Shown piece after piece: positions 45,913-57,216 of a stretch of 64,000 bases of DNA. Source of the DNA: Chlorops oryzae. Taxonomy: Eukaryota; Arthropoda; Insecta; Diptera; Chloropidae. Position numbers and translations under genes: made by a program. The notes under the pieces are model-generated. The model worked only from the letters and a program-made list of their open reading frames with translations, ran no database searches and was not told where the DNA came from. The DNA lies in contig CM035808.1 of the NCBI GenBank assembly GCA_020466095.1, positions 48,214,663 to 48,278,662 of the forward strand. The letters run 5' to 3'. Each line of letters opens with the position of its first letter. Position 1 is the first letter of the stretch.

Positions 45913-46009
45913 TTAGCATCATACATAAACGTAGTAACTGTCAGTTAGTATCAACAATATTAATGACACTCAAAAGTTGAGCTAAACAAATCGATAGTGC
46001 CGGTACTAT

Positions 46010-46117
46010 CGATAGATCTTGACTCCGAATTTCGGGGTACTCTACCCCGAACGTCCCTCGCCAAAACCACCGTGTCGCTCGCTTGTCTTGTCGCATAATA
46101 TGAACGACGACTAACAG
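46010..46117 (-). mobile_element. fragment of the GTCGTCGTTCATA MITE family
   Basis: Carries the CGGGGTA...ACGTCCC interior and the terminal CACCGTGTCGCTCGCTTGTC to ACGACGAC end of the element at 29521-30047. The opposite end is absent. A TATCGATAG palindrome lies beside it. Confidence 0.7.
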
Positions 46118-46164
46118 TTAGATATATAACTAGTTACGTACCCGATACGGGTACGGGTATTTTC

Positions 46165-46440
46165 TTCGTTACCGAAGCCATACACGCTCAAATAAATTTG
46201 CAAGCATTCTTGCAAGCACAGCATATTTGACCGTGTGTGGCGCTGCTTGCAAGCATCGTTTCATGTTTGACTAAAAATTTGAGCAAAATCAAAACATTTT
46301 GATTTTTTGGAGGTGTGGCCTAGTGTTTGAGAAAAAATTTGAGTGTGTATGGCGGTGCTTGCAAATATGCAGTGTAAAAATTCAGTTGAGTCCGGCCGTT
46401 GAAGAGTTGAAGATGTCAATTCCGAATATTGAGGGATGGA
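46165..46440 (+). repeat. dispersed repeat, copy 2 (first copy 19120-19420)
   Basis: Same order of landmarks as the copy at 19120-19420, from CATACACGCTCAAATAAATT to AAAATTCAGTTGAGTCCGGC. Confidence 0.7.
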
Positions 46441-46646
46441 AGCATTTCCCATGCGAACTCGAGTTAGAATCAAATATTTAAAACCACAACACAGAAAACC
46501 CAAAAAAGAACGAAAAAGTTTTGCTTATTTGAAAATATATCCTGTCGGAAATCGGTCGTTCAAAACAAAAGCGCCCATGAAGTCTTCGAAGACATCGTTA
46601 TTATAACTAAGCCGATTTTGAGTTTCCCATAAGGCATTATAACTAA

Positions 46647-48362
46647 TGCTTATGTTCTCACTAGGCCGGGTTATTCGGCTTTTACATTGAACGATTATCG
46701 ACACGATTTTCACAACGATTTTTTCAAATTCCCTTTTGAAATTGTCTTCTGTCGGTGTTCGCTTCTACACTACACGATTTGCAAGCAACCGATTTATACT
46801 TTGTTGTGTTTTTCTTATGACATTCGTTTATTGGATTTATGCGAATTAAGTAAGTAAGTAATAATATAAGTGGTTGTGACGCATTTTAAAATATATAAAT
46901 TAAATTAGAATGGATTCAGACACTTCATAAAAAATTATTCGAACAATTCTTTGAAACTGTTTTCCGTTCTACGAACGGCGGGAAAGGCAACTGTCAAAAA
47001 TCGGCATGGAAATCGACGACATGACTAGTACAAACGATTTTGACCGCTTCACTTTCGTCTCTCTCTCCTTGCCTACAAACGCAAAAATCGGTGAGTGCTG
47101 TTGGCCGACAATCGTCCAATGTAAAAGTAGACTTAGGGTTATCGGCGAAACCCAGGTTTTCAAATGTCAAAACGCATATAAAAAAAATCATCTAACCCGA
47201 AAATAAACCCCGGGTTAAAGGTAGAAACACTCACGCACTGCGGCGCACTGCGTGACATGGCATGGCATAGAGAAAATTTGTAGTAAACCGTGACGCACAG
47301 CAAAATAATATGGAAATGAATTAGAAAGGACAGCTCTCCAAACGATGCAAGTCTCAGTGCAAGTCTCCAAACAATGGCAACACTACAGCTGTCAAATTAG
47401 CATAGAAATCTAAAATCTTTAGAACGCTATGCCATGCTAATTTTTTTGAGTGTCTGCTTTCATACATTTTGATTTCTAACATATGTGACAGATGGCACTG
47501 CGCCGCAGTGCGTGAGTGTTTCTACCTTAACATTTAACTCTGAGGTTAGCGCAGAGCTGCATTTGAAAATTTCAGTTACATTTGCTAACACCGAATACAA
47601 AAACCGGGTTAATATTTAATACGGCACTGACAGGGAAGCTGTCCTGTGCAGCAAATGAGAGGTGAAGGATGTGTTTGGAAATGTTAATTTTGATCACAAG
47701 TCTTGGAGCATTTTGTGATGCCGCTTTCACCATTAGCTCCATTAATCTATTTTTGTTCCTGCGGACATTGCAATGCTCTTCTTAAGATGTTTCAAGAATT
47801 GAAACTCTTAATTATTTCCAAAGGCGCTGATGTGTCACAGTCACGAAGTGACAAAATATGACCATATCCGGCAATTTTTTAAAATATTCTCCTCTCAGAT
47901 CCCCGCGGCATATACTATTATTTCAAATGTAATTCTCATTCCCGTTGGCACCATAGTATTTGTTCAGAATGATATTTTCATTCATGTTAGCATCATACAC
48001 TCTTTTTTCAAATGAAATAATCATGCACGTTTGATCCATTTTAGCCAGCCAGCATGTACTTTTTTGTCAAATGAAGTTTTCATACGGACTAGGGTCATCC
48101 ACTTTTTTTCCAATGAATAACACATTAATTTTGAAGTATTGAAAATAGCGGCCATATCATTACAAATTTCATTAGATGTAAAGGTTAATAATGCGAGTAG
48201 TCGCAGTATGAATTTTCACCACTTCAGAAGTAGTGCAGAAGTAGTGAATTTTCCGGCTGGGTCATACGACGTTTGTTAACCTTAACTCGCTCTAACCTGA
48301 TATGAACGCTTTGAGTTAAAGTATCGGGTTAAGTACTTAACCCCTATAGTGAGAACATAGCA
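46647..48362. mobile_element. 1.7-kb element, TGCTATGTTCTCACTA family (copy 2)
   Basis: Flanked by TAA (46644-46646, 48363-48365). Left TIR has one extra T. It aligns with copy 1 except for a 308-bp insertion (47219-47526), a different interior at 47780-47963 where copy 1 has about 566 bp, and a unique left segment. Confidence 0.8.
47219..47526. mobile_element. 308-bp MITE with GGTAGAAACACTCACGCACT ends
   Basis: TIRs of about 30 bp rich in GCACTGCGGCGCAC, inserted in a GGGTTAACATTT site that is empty in copy 1 (42722-42735). The duplication can be read as TA, TTA or TTAA, so the superfamily (mariner, Harbinger or piggyBac type) stays open. Confidence 0.88.
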
Positions 48363-48365
48363 TAA

Positions 48366-50074
48366 GCCGGCTATCACGTTCCCATTTCGTTTGGCAATCA
48401 CGTTCTATGTTAATTTGTTTCAAGTTGCATTCATCGCCTTGTTAAATAGATTTAATATATTAAATTATATATGTATAATATATACATTGTACATACGTAT
48501 ACAAAAATATTTCAGTGTCATTAAATAAGCGTTTTATTGATATTAAATTTTTTTTTTTTTTTAAGATATTTATTAATGTCTGTATTACGCATGCCAGTAA
48601 TGGATGACTTCATCCATGCATGACTTAATGAATAACATGTCCTGCAAAGTGTCATGCACGAAGCTCGCGTCATTTGTATGGGTTTTACATCGACGCCACC
48701 TGTGCTTTAGTCTTCCAAATGACGTCAACGATTTGTGCATGTCGTGCACAGCGTCAAAGACGGGTGCAAGACTGCGCCGAGAAAGTATGTACGCGTACTT
48801 TGTATGAAGTTATATTAGTAAGTAAGTAAGCAAGTTCACAGGAAATGTAGATTTAAAAAAATCTTATTTCACTTTGTTTCTTGAAAACACAACTGCCACT
48901 TGCATCAAATTTTCGGCCCTTAGCTAGCCAATTATATTCGTTGTTTTTACCGCTGCCAATTTTTCTTTCTGGTCACACTTACTACGTTTATGCATCATGT
49001 TAACACAGGTATATTCAACTCAAGTCAATTCAACACCGAGTTAGAGATTTTACTCGGGTTGAATATACTCATTTATTTAAAACTACTTTTCTACTTTTCG
49101 TCTTGCATTGTTATGTGTCTCCCATAAATCCATATTTCGAAAAATATATCGCACGCAGTCAACTAAAGTGGCACAACTCAAAATTCGTGGTTTTCGAGTT
49201 ATGCTATGAATGTTTTCCTAACTCACCGGTCTACCTGTAGGAAAAATTCCATTCCCTTTTGCTTATTAAAAAAAGTCCGAAAAAAGCCGTAATGCCTTTC
49301 ATCTTGCTTTGGTTAACACTGCGATGCATTTTGTTTTTCGCGTTTTCTGAAAAATGGCAACTTTTGAGTTGTGTCTGTTTAATTGACTGAGTGCGATATA
49401 TATACATACGTGTATGTCATGCCGCATCGCTGTGTCAAAGCCTCTTTAGAATAAAATTGGGTTATGTCATGTTCAGACGGCATTATGAATTAAGTAATTG
49501 GCTCCATGAATTACAAATGCGAATTAACCCGTTCAGTTGAGAGGTTCGTAATTCGTTTTTGACGTTTTGTGTGAAAATTAACAACTCAGTCGGAAATTGC
49601 ACCAATTCCAACGTAATGAAACTGTTTCAATATAAGTAAAAAATTATTTTGAACATGAAAATTTCTTTTGAAAAAGGGTCTGTTGTAGGCAGCTCTTGTT
49701 TTCATGATATTTTTACACGAACGACATTGGAAAGAGCACGACTTGATATCTTATGTCATGAATGCAATAAATTCCGGCTGGGAGTATTTCATTTCTTGCT
49801 GATTCCTTCTCCTGGTTTCGATAAATTCCGATAAAAATTAGGGAAGGCACTGCTTTTATCGTAATTCGCATCGTAATTCAAACTGAATTACGTTCGAATG
49901 AGGTGATTCGGCTTGTCAAATTTTGTATGGCGTACTATGTGGATGACAACGTGATTGGCTGTGAATTACGAATGGGGGCCGAATTACTTAATTCAGGTTT
50001 GCCGTCTGAACATAGCATTAACCTTTCAACTCAAGTTCGAAACTGCCCGTTTACACTCAGGTTTTCTACCCGTG
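48366..50074. repeat. segmental repeat, block 2 of 43936-45732
   Basis: Follows the TAA after the copy-2 element exactly as 43936 follows copy 1 and stays nearly identical through the TTACTACGTTTATG end (about 48981) and the TGTCATGTTCAGACGGC element. It stops at CTACCCGTG (50072), where the hairpin begins. Confidence 0.9.
49465..50017. mobile_element. element with TGTCATGTTCAGACGGC ends (copy 2)
   Basis: Block-2 counterpart of 45123-45675, also flanked by TTA (49462-49464, 50018-50020). Confidence 0.85.
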
Positions 50075-51085
50075 AGTCCATGAAAGTTTAAAATCCTTCT
50101 ACTTGAGCTCGAACAGGAAAAAACAACGCTCAATTACGATTATAGATTTTTTAAATCGGTTCACAGAAACCAAAGTTACACGTCTTTGAAATTGGACAAT
50201 TTATTATTTTTTAAATCCTGTGTTAGTTAAAAAAAAATGCCGAAAAGTATACAAAATTTTTTTTTTGATTCGATAATGAGCTCATGTTTGGGAAAAATAT
50301 ATAGCAAAGTCATACCCGACAAACTCTGTGTCGAGGGTATATGGCATTTTTTCGTCCGTACTCGAGATAGACTTAAAAAAAATTTATATAGAAATGGTTG
50401 TGATTTTCGCAACAGACCCTAGTACTGGAGGTACCCCTAAAAATGTTCCGATCGGGTCCATACTCGAACTTGTTCTTACTCATGTGTTTGTGAGTACGCA
50501 TATCAAATTTCATCAAGATAGAAAATCGATAAAAAATCTGTATACAAACAGACGGACAGACAGACGTACAGACAGACAGGCAGACATGGCTAAACGGAAT
50601 CTCCTGGTGACGCTTATCATTTCTATATATATTTTGTATGGTCTATCTCGACTGGTTCTGGGTGTTACACACAACCACACAAACGCAATATACCCTCGAC
50701 ACAGAGTGTGTCGGGTATAAAAAACCGCAAATTGAATATATGGAATTTTCTGGTGATACTAACCATTTCTATATAAATTTTTTTTAAGTCTATCTCGAGT
50801 ACGGACGAAAAAATGTCATATACCCTCGACACAGAGTTTGTCGGGTATGACTTTGCTATATATTTTTCCCAAACATGAGCTCATTATCGAATCAAAAAAA
50901 AAATGTAGTATACTTTTCGGCATTTTTTTTTAACTAACACAGGATTTAAAAAATAATAAATTGTCCAATTTCAAAGACGTGTAACTTTGGTTTCTGTGAA
51001 CCGATTTAAAAAATCTATAATCGTAATTGAGCGTTGTTTTTTCCTGTTCGAGCTCAAGTAGAAGGATTTTAAACTTTCATGGACT
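50075..51085. repeat. giant inverted repeat, 325-bp arms, 361-bp spacer
   Basis: 50075-50399 and 50761-51085 are almost perfect inverted copies, from AGTCCATGAAAGTTTAAAAT at the outside to GAAATGGTT at the inside. The spacer (50400-50760) contains a minus-oriented fragment of the TATACCCGACACA element, with its CCGTCTGTC-type run near 50560 and palindromic end at 50688-50718. A variant of that palindromic end also sits in each arm (50312-50340, 50821-50849). No transposase coding. Confidence 0.93.
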
Positions 51086-51617
51086 TTTTTTTCAGGGCAC
51101 GTTCTGAAATGAAACCGATAACTAGATAAATATATAAATTCTTATAACAACCTTATGAAATAACCGATTTTCTTCAAGGAAGATTTTTTTGAAATGGCAA
51201 TATGCCTTCTTCCAAATGGTTACAAAATTGATAGGTTCGAACACATTTTTGGCATGTCTTGGAGCAATATCCTCAGGTCTGAGTTTCTTCGACCATATCT
51301 CCGTAAAATTTTGGTCGATCGTAGTTTCGTTGCTTTCCTTTGAAAGATAGTTTTATGACCAAAAATATCTGGGAACATAATGTATTTAAAAAATGAGTTT
51401 AAAGCTGAGAAATTCTAAATTTTATCATTGAAGTCGGAAAAATCTCATATAAATTTTTTTTTCCAACTTTCAATTCGCTTGCGCGGTATGAAGATGCAGC
51501 TTATTTTGAATTTTTTTTTACACAAAATTATTTTTTATACATAAGGAAACATAATTTTACTATTCCAACGCGATCATACAACTTTTTTTTTTTTTCATAT
51601 AAGAACGACCCACCCTA
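51086..51617. other. unique AT-rich spacer after the hairpin
   Basis: No repeat partner or gene was seen within the window. Confidence 0.35.
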
Positions 51618-52188
51618 ATATTCAACTCAAGTCAATTCAACCCCGAGTTAGAGATTTATTTAAAATGGGAAGAAAATTCATTTCGAGTTGAAGTTTGTGC
51701 ATAAACACGAGGTCTTAGGCAAATTCAAAGAAGTTATTGCGAATGACTAAAAATTCAACTCATTTCTACTTTTCGTCTTGCATTGTTATGTGTCTCGCAT
51801 AAATCCATATTTCGAAATATATATATATACATACGTGTATGTCATGCCGCATCGCTGTGTCAAAGCCTTTTTAGAATAAAACTGGGTTATGTCATGTTCA
51901 GACGGCATTATGAATTAAGTAATTGGCTCCATGAATTACAAATGCGAATTAACCCGTTCAGTTGAGAGGTTCGTAATTCGTTTTTGACGTTTTGTGTGAA
52001 AATCAACAACTCAGTCGGAAATTTCACCAATTCCAACGTAATGAAACTGTCTCAATATAAGTAAAAAATTATTTTGAACATGAAAATTTCTTTTGAAAAA
52101 GGGTCTGTTGTAGGCAGCTCTTGTTTTCATGATATTTTTACACGAACGACATTGGAAAGAGCACGACTTGATCTCTTATGTCATGAAT

Positions 52189-53136
52189 GAGGCCTTTTAC
52201 ATTAGTCAATAGTTGACCGTCAATTCCTATCGATATTCCCTTTTGGAGTTGCATTCGCTTTTACACTTACTCGAAAGAATTGATCGTCAATTCTTACTTT
52301 GTATGCCTTTTATGACATTTTCCTCTTCAACACAGGGGTGATATTTTATAAAATACAAGCAAATTGAAATATGTATCTCTGATTAAGGGTTGATAGCAGA
52401 AGCATAAATACAGCACTACCTGTTTTGTTTTAATGAATTTAATTATTGATGCTAAGGAGTATTTCAAAATGCTTGAATTAAAAATGCTTTTTGAAAAAGA
52501 AAATTTTTAGTGAGTAGCTGTTAAATTGTTCTGTTTGAAAATAAATTCTATTAACGATTTGTAGGAGTAAACTATCTAGGTGATTTTCATATTGTCAAAA
52601 GAATAAAGGCGAAACTCCAGAATCGACGGAATATTTCAAGCATTTTAGGCGGAAGAAATGTAGCTGCTTCCATTTAAATGCATTTCCATACATTGATTCA
52701 ATGGAAGCAGCACAAATATTTTCACCTTTGCCGCGAATACCGCAACAACCGTCATTTCCGTCGCTTATGGAGTTTCGTCTTAAGTTTTAATTATATTCAT
52801 CACATTTTTCTCCATATCTTATAATATAAAAATTAGTCTTCAATTTATAGTTTTCGGTACATACAAGAATGTAAGATCCTAAAATATTGATCAAGAAAAA
52901 TAAGTAATAACATATAATAGCATGCGATGCTGTCTCCACGAACAACGAAAACGAATAAAATAAATGTCAGAAATTTGTTCCCAGCCATCGATAAGTTCGA
53001 TAAACGAAAGAGAGCAAAGACGGATTGAGCGAGTACGTGCAACCAAAAAACGCTCAACTTTTCGATAACGATATGTTATCGTTTTGTACTGAAAATGAGA
53101 ATTGACGGTCAACTATTGACTAATGTAAAAGGCCTC
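52189..53136. mobile_element. 948-bp element, GAGGCCTTTTACATTAG ends, AAT duplication
   Basis: TIRs start GAGGCCTTTTACATTAGTCA and extend to GACGGTCAATTC, about 40 bp. Target duplication AAT (52186-52188, 53137-53139). The empty site ATGAATGCAATAAATT is intact at 45417-45432 and 49759-49774. No transposase was recognised. Confidence 0.92.
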
Positions 53137-53265
53137 AATGCAATAAATTCCGGCTGGGAGTATTTCATTTCTTGCTGATTCCTTCTCCTGGTTTCGATAA
53201 ATTCCGATAAAAATTAGGGAAGGCACTGCTTTTATCGTAATTCGCATCGTAATTCAAACTGAATT

Positions 53266-53845
53266 GAGGCCTTTTACACTAGGCAATTATAGCCGGAAAT
53301 TTTTTTCATTTGTAGGCGTGACGCAAAGCGGGGGGGGGGGGGGTGTAGAAATATTGCTCGTTTCAGAATTGCCCGTACTCGGCAATTCCGTTTTGCTCTC
53401 TTTCGTTTTGTCAAATGTGAAGCTGGCTGCGAGCTGGTTTTTGACGTTTGCTTCATTTGCTTTCTACTTTCGAGGTGTTAACAACTGATATTTTTCGGGA
53501 AATATAAAATTTAAAGTTTGAAATGTCGGGGAAGTGGCCGCGCGAATGCATAGAAAAGCTAATTGTACTAATCCAACAAAATCCGTGCATATATTATATT
53601 AAATCGCCGGAATATGCCCGAGCGCATCTTTTTAATCTTAAAATCAACCCTAAATCAGGGATACTTAATTATGTTATTTTAATTTATTCCAAAAATCAAC
53701 CCTGCGCGAACGGGGCAAACGTCAAAAACAGACAAAAAATGAAAATTGCTCGGCAATCTTTTTTATACGTGTAAAAGCGAAGGCAACTCCAAAAGAGAAT
53801 TTGGAAAAAATTGCCGGCGATAATTGCCCTAGTGTAAAAGGCCTC
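53266..53845. mobile_element. 580-bp element, GAGGCCTTTTACACTAG ends, ATT duplication
   Basis: TIRs GAGGCCTTTTACACTAGG(G)CAATTAT with target duplication ATT (53263-53265, 53846-53848). The empty site CTGAATTACGTTCG is intact at 45541 and 49882. A 12-14 base G run lies at 53331-53343. Confidence 0.92.
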
Positions 53846-54051
53846 ATTACGTTCGAATGAGGTGATTCGGCTTGTCAAATTTTGTATGGCGTACTATGTG
53901 ATTGACAACGTGATTTGGCTGTGAATTACGAATGGGGGCCGAATTACTTAATTCAGGTTGCCGTCTGAACATAGCATTAGCCTTTCAACTCAAGTTCGAA
54001 ACTGCCCGTTTACACTCAGGTTTTCTACCCGTGTTGAATAGACCTGGGTTA

Positions 54052-54203
54052 TACGCTATTTACACGTTAAGAAATTTCGATAATGAAACAAATTTTCGAT
54101 GGCAAGGGAGGCAGGGGGAAGAGAGAAGGCGTTCCCCCCGTGCGTCCTTAGCCTACAAAAAGTGTGATTCATTATCGAAATATCTTAACGTGTAAATGGC
54201 CTC
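54052..54203. mobile_element. 152-bp MITE, GAGGCCATTTACAC right end (copy 2)
   Basis: Block-3 counterpart of 45751-45912 with TTA on both sides (54049-54051, 54204-54206). Confidence 0.8.
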
Positions 54204-54294
54204 TTAGCATCATACATAAACGTAGTAACTGTCAGTTAGTATCAACAATATTAATGACACTCAAAAGTTGAGCTAAAAAAATCGATAGTGCCGG

Positions 54295-54405
54295 TACTAT
54301 CGATAGATCTTGACTCCGAATGTCGGGGTACTCTACCCCGAACGTCCCTCGCCGTAACCACCGTGTCGCTCGCTTGTCTTGTCGCATAATATGAACGACG
54401 ACTAA
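54295..54405 (-). mobile_element. fragment of the GTCGTCGTTCATA MITE family (copy 2)
   Basis: Block-3 counterpart of 46010-46117, nearly identical, again with only one end of the MITE at 29521. Confidence 0.7.
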
Positions 54406-54439
54406 CAGTTAGATATATAACTAGTTACGTACCCGATCT

Positions 54440-55403
54440 GGGCATAGGTTCGTCTCTGTTTGGCACATTGCATGTATCTGAAATGTCGCAGTACTTGTAA
54501 CTAGTTAATAGCTTGTTATTATTAAAGAAAATATATGAAAATCTTTTTTCATGCAACCCTTTCTTTACCATTCGATTATTTGAAATAAAAAAAAGTTATC
54601 TCTAAAAATTGTTTTATATATATATAAGTACATACTTAAAGTTTTTCAAAGCATATTAGTTTCATAATATTATCTATAAACAATAGAGACATGCAGGAAT
54701 GAGTAAATCAATGCGTACATCATTAAATATTTGCTTCAAAGTAGTCAAAATCCGGGGGAGGAGATCCCGCTCTCACCAGTCCAAAAACCGACGATTTGTT
54801 GAACGATGTTGACGTACGTGTAAACAGCCGCAGTAATAGAGTGTAAAACTCTTCTCGATATTTTCTACTACCACTATTGAAACTATCGATGGCGCCAACT
54901 ATCGACAGTTTGCCAGCTCCACTCAAAAGTCTTCAGTATTAAGGAATAGCTGATTAAATCAACTTGAGTTTCTCTAAAATAGATCGTGTAGATTCCGCTA
55001 TCGTGAAAATTTGCATAAATTTAGCTAAACAACAATGCTAAAATGTTAAATCGCACAAAACACGTACGATTGACCATAAGCGATTGTTCCAATTGGAATT
55101 AAAAACAATGGATAAATTCATATTGTCTCAGTGTTGACGGAAATCAGATATTTCTCTAACTCAATACACAGTTTACACTTCAAATTCTCGCCAATCAGTA
55201 AAATCAATCCTGAGAAAACATTTTTTCCAATCCTTAAGGTCCGCCCATGAGTTTGTTGTTGTCGTTTTTCTTGCCGAAGTGAAAAAAAGTACAGTGAGTG
55301 CTAGTTTCCATATTTTTCGTACTTCGAAATTGAAATAAATTATATACAACACTGCACTCTGAAAATACAGTAAAACACAAGAATAGTGATTCCATAACAA
55401 AAC
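54440..55403. promoter_or_regulatory. flapwing upstream region and probable 5' UTR
   Basis: DNA between the TE complex and the flw start. ACTATCGATGG and ACTATCGACAG near 54886 and 54898 resemble DREF sites. The AAGTGAAAAAAAGTACAGTG stretch near 55277 may lie in the transcribed leader. The transcription start was not located. Confidence 0.4.
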
Positions 55404-55455
55404 ATGGCAGACTTCGATTTGAACGTGGACAGCCTGATACAGCGGCTCCTGGAAA
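55404..55455 (+). CDS. flw: flapwing (PP1-beta catalytic subunit), first coding exon only
   Basis: The exon encodes MADFDLNVDSLIQRLLE plus the first base (A) of the next codon, then GTAAGT. This is the N-terminus of PP1-beta; fly flw reads nearly the same and continues with Met, whose codon would be split A|TG, exactly as the phase requires. PP1-beta is a metal-dependent Ser/Thr phosphatase acting on myosin regulatory light chain with MYPT-type subunits. Catalytic residues lie in exons beyond the window. ATG follows AACAAAACATGG, a good fly start. No acceptor continuing the protein was found up to 64000, so the first intron exceeds 8.5 kb; a long first intron fits my memory of fly flw. Confidence 0.88.
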
Positions 55456-56339
55456 GTAAGTAAATCCAGAATGATTTGGACTTTTGTAAAAATAAATTTC
55501 TCCTCCATATTTAAAATATCTGTGGAGTTTCTATTGTTTACATTTCGTTATTATATTATTTTTGTTTTCCCCTTTTGATTTTGTGAATTATTTTGTTTTG
55601 TGAATGTGTTTGAATGGATGTTGCCCACATTGCACGATTTGAATCCACATCAGCTTGTTGTAAAAGTTTCATATTCTGAATTCTAGACATTTAGATATAA
55701 TGTACATAAATACTCCGAACAACGATATTACATTTTTACACTCATTTCTGGATGAAAGCACTGTCCGATATGTACTAAAAGTTGTACTTATAAGCAGCAA
55801 ACGCTTTTATCCAAATCATTTCATTAAAATGAAGAATTACAAATCAAGCATTTTCGATGTGTTCACGCGTGGAAAATTTTTATTTCTAGAAATACGAAAG
55901 TTTTTACCATTTTTAAGATCGTGAAACAAGAATAATTGAAAAACATCGAGCCTGGCATGCAGTAGTTCTAGGGAACAGTGCGTGAACCAAAGACACAGTC
56001 GATTTTTGCAACTCAACTCAAAAATATGACCAGGTAGAATATATATTAATCTAATTAGACAATCTGTTAAGAAAATAAACTAGAAAAAGTGCTTGACACT
56101 TTCAAAATTTGCTCCCAATCTAGGCCAAATTACTATTTATCACAACTTTGACCAATATAAATCGATAACCATTTCCCTAAAAAACACCTGCAAACAAGAA
56201 TTGTGATTACGATGTTTAGAAAAATCGTCCATACATCTATTCGGACTAAAAGGTTTAAACGAATTTAGCGGCCCCCAAAACTTTATCCTATTTGTTAACG
56301 AATCTCATAAGATACATTCTGATCAGAAATAATCACTTA
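55456..56339 (+). other. flw intron 1, first part
   Basis: AT-rich intronic DNA with no second gene or repeat that I can support. Confidence 0.5.
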
Positions 56340-56674
56340 GGGGCTGTTTCCACTACAGACGCATTTAGCATTTTTCAGCATTTTTAAAAAATGCTCAAAA
56401 ATGCGGCTTTGAATTACATGTAATTGTTGTTGTTCTTAAAACAGCATTTTTCAGCATCTTGAGAAAATGCGATAAAAATGCTAAAAAAACCGTCTAGTTT
56501 TCATTGATATTTTCTTCAAATTTTTAACATTTCAAAGCCTACTTTAAAGAATTCAAATATTTTTCCGAACAAAAATTCAAATTTTCACAAAATGCTAAAT
56601 GCGAAAGGCAGTGGAAACGGGTCTAGCATCTTTAAAGATGCAAATGCTAAATGCGGTGTAGTGGAAATAGCCCC
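56340..56674. mobile_element. 335-bp MITE, GGGGCTGTTTCCACTAC ends, TTA duplication
   Basis: TIRs GGGGCTGTTTCCACTACA and, inward from the right, GGGGCTATTTCCACTACA, extended by GCATTTAGCATTT. Flanked by TTA (56337-56339, 56675-56677). The interior has many AAATGCT/AGCATTT repeats. Harbinger-like by duplication size. Confidence 0.9.
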
Positions 56675-57178
56675 TTAAATGTTCTCCACGTAAGTGACTT
56701 AAGTTTAAAATACTGCGGTTGATTTTAATTGCGAGGACAGTTTCATTAAAAGATTTCCACAACTAATCGCAAAAGACATGAAAGAATTTTCTGTTTTTCG
56801 TTTCCTTCTTTGCTTATTTGTCAGAATTATTGGCGATGACGAATCTTTTGGATTGCCGCTTTTTGTTTATTGCGATCAATGCTGCCGTAGAATCGAAGTT
56901 TCATTCAGAATTCAATATTGTTTCTTCCATTTCTTCCTTTAAATTTTCCACCAGTCTGAGTTTTTGAGTGATTCTCTTCACCTCTCGAAAAATTCAATTA
57001 AAATCGTTTGATTGAAGAATTTCTTCAGCCTTTATCTGTGCCTCATCTTTCAACGAAACGAAATGGAAAATTGCTAGGGAAAACAATATTCGTCTAGCCA
57101 CGGCGATAAATGTTCGTTGTGCCATTTCCAAATTATTTTACTGGGCTGCTACACATCAGTGTATATAAATAAAGCACA

Positions 57179-57216
<38 letters not shown>

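Larger units (their letters stand above)
44544..45937. mobile_element. composite element with TTACTACGTTTATG ends (block 1)
   Basis: The inverted ends TTACTACGTTTATGCATCAT and ATGATACATAAACG-type complement bound about 1.4 kb that includes two further complete elements (45123-45675 and 45751-45912). The block is repeated from about 48981 and, partly, from 51618. The target duplication is not clear. Confidence 0.6.
51890..53976. mobile_element. element with TGTCATGTTCAGACGGC ends (copy 3), two insertions inside
   Basis: TTA-flanked counterpart of 45123-45675 (51887-51889, 53977-53979). Removing the nested elements at 52189-53136 and 53266-53845 gives the same layout as copies 1 and 2. Confidence 0.85.
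51618..54438. repeat. segmental repeat, block 3 of about 44577-46148
   Basis: Begins with ATATTCAACTCAAGTCAATT as at 44577 and ends at GTTACGTACCCGAT as at 46148. It thus includes DNA beyond the TE ends, so this is a duplicated segment and not just another TE copy. It lacks part of the 44.64-45.05 kb sequence and has two extra insertions. Confidence 0.88.

Noticed and set aside
54723..54926. 67-codon minus-strand frame head-to-head with flw
   Set aside because: No family resemblance, overlaps DREF-like motifs, and more likely promoter or leader sequence of flw.
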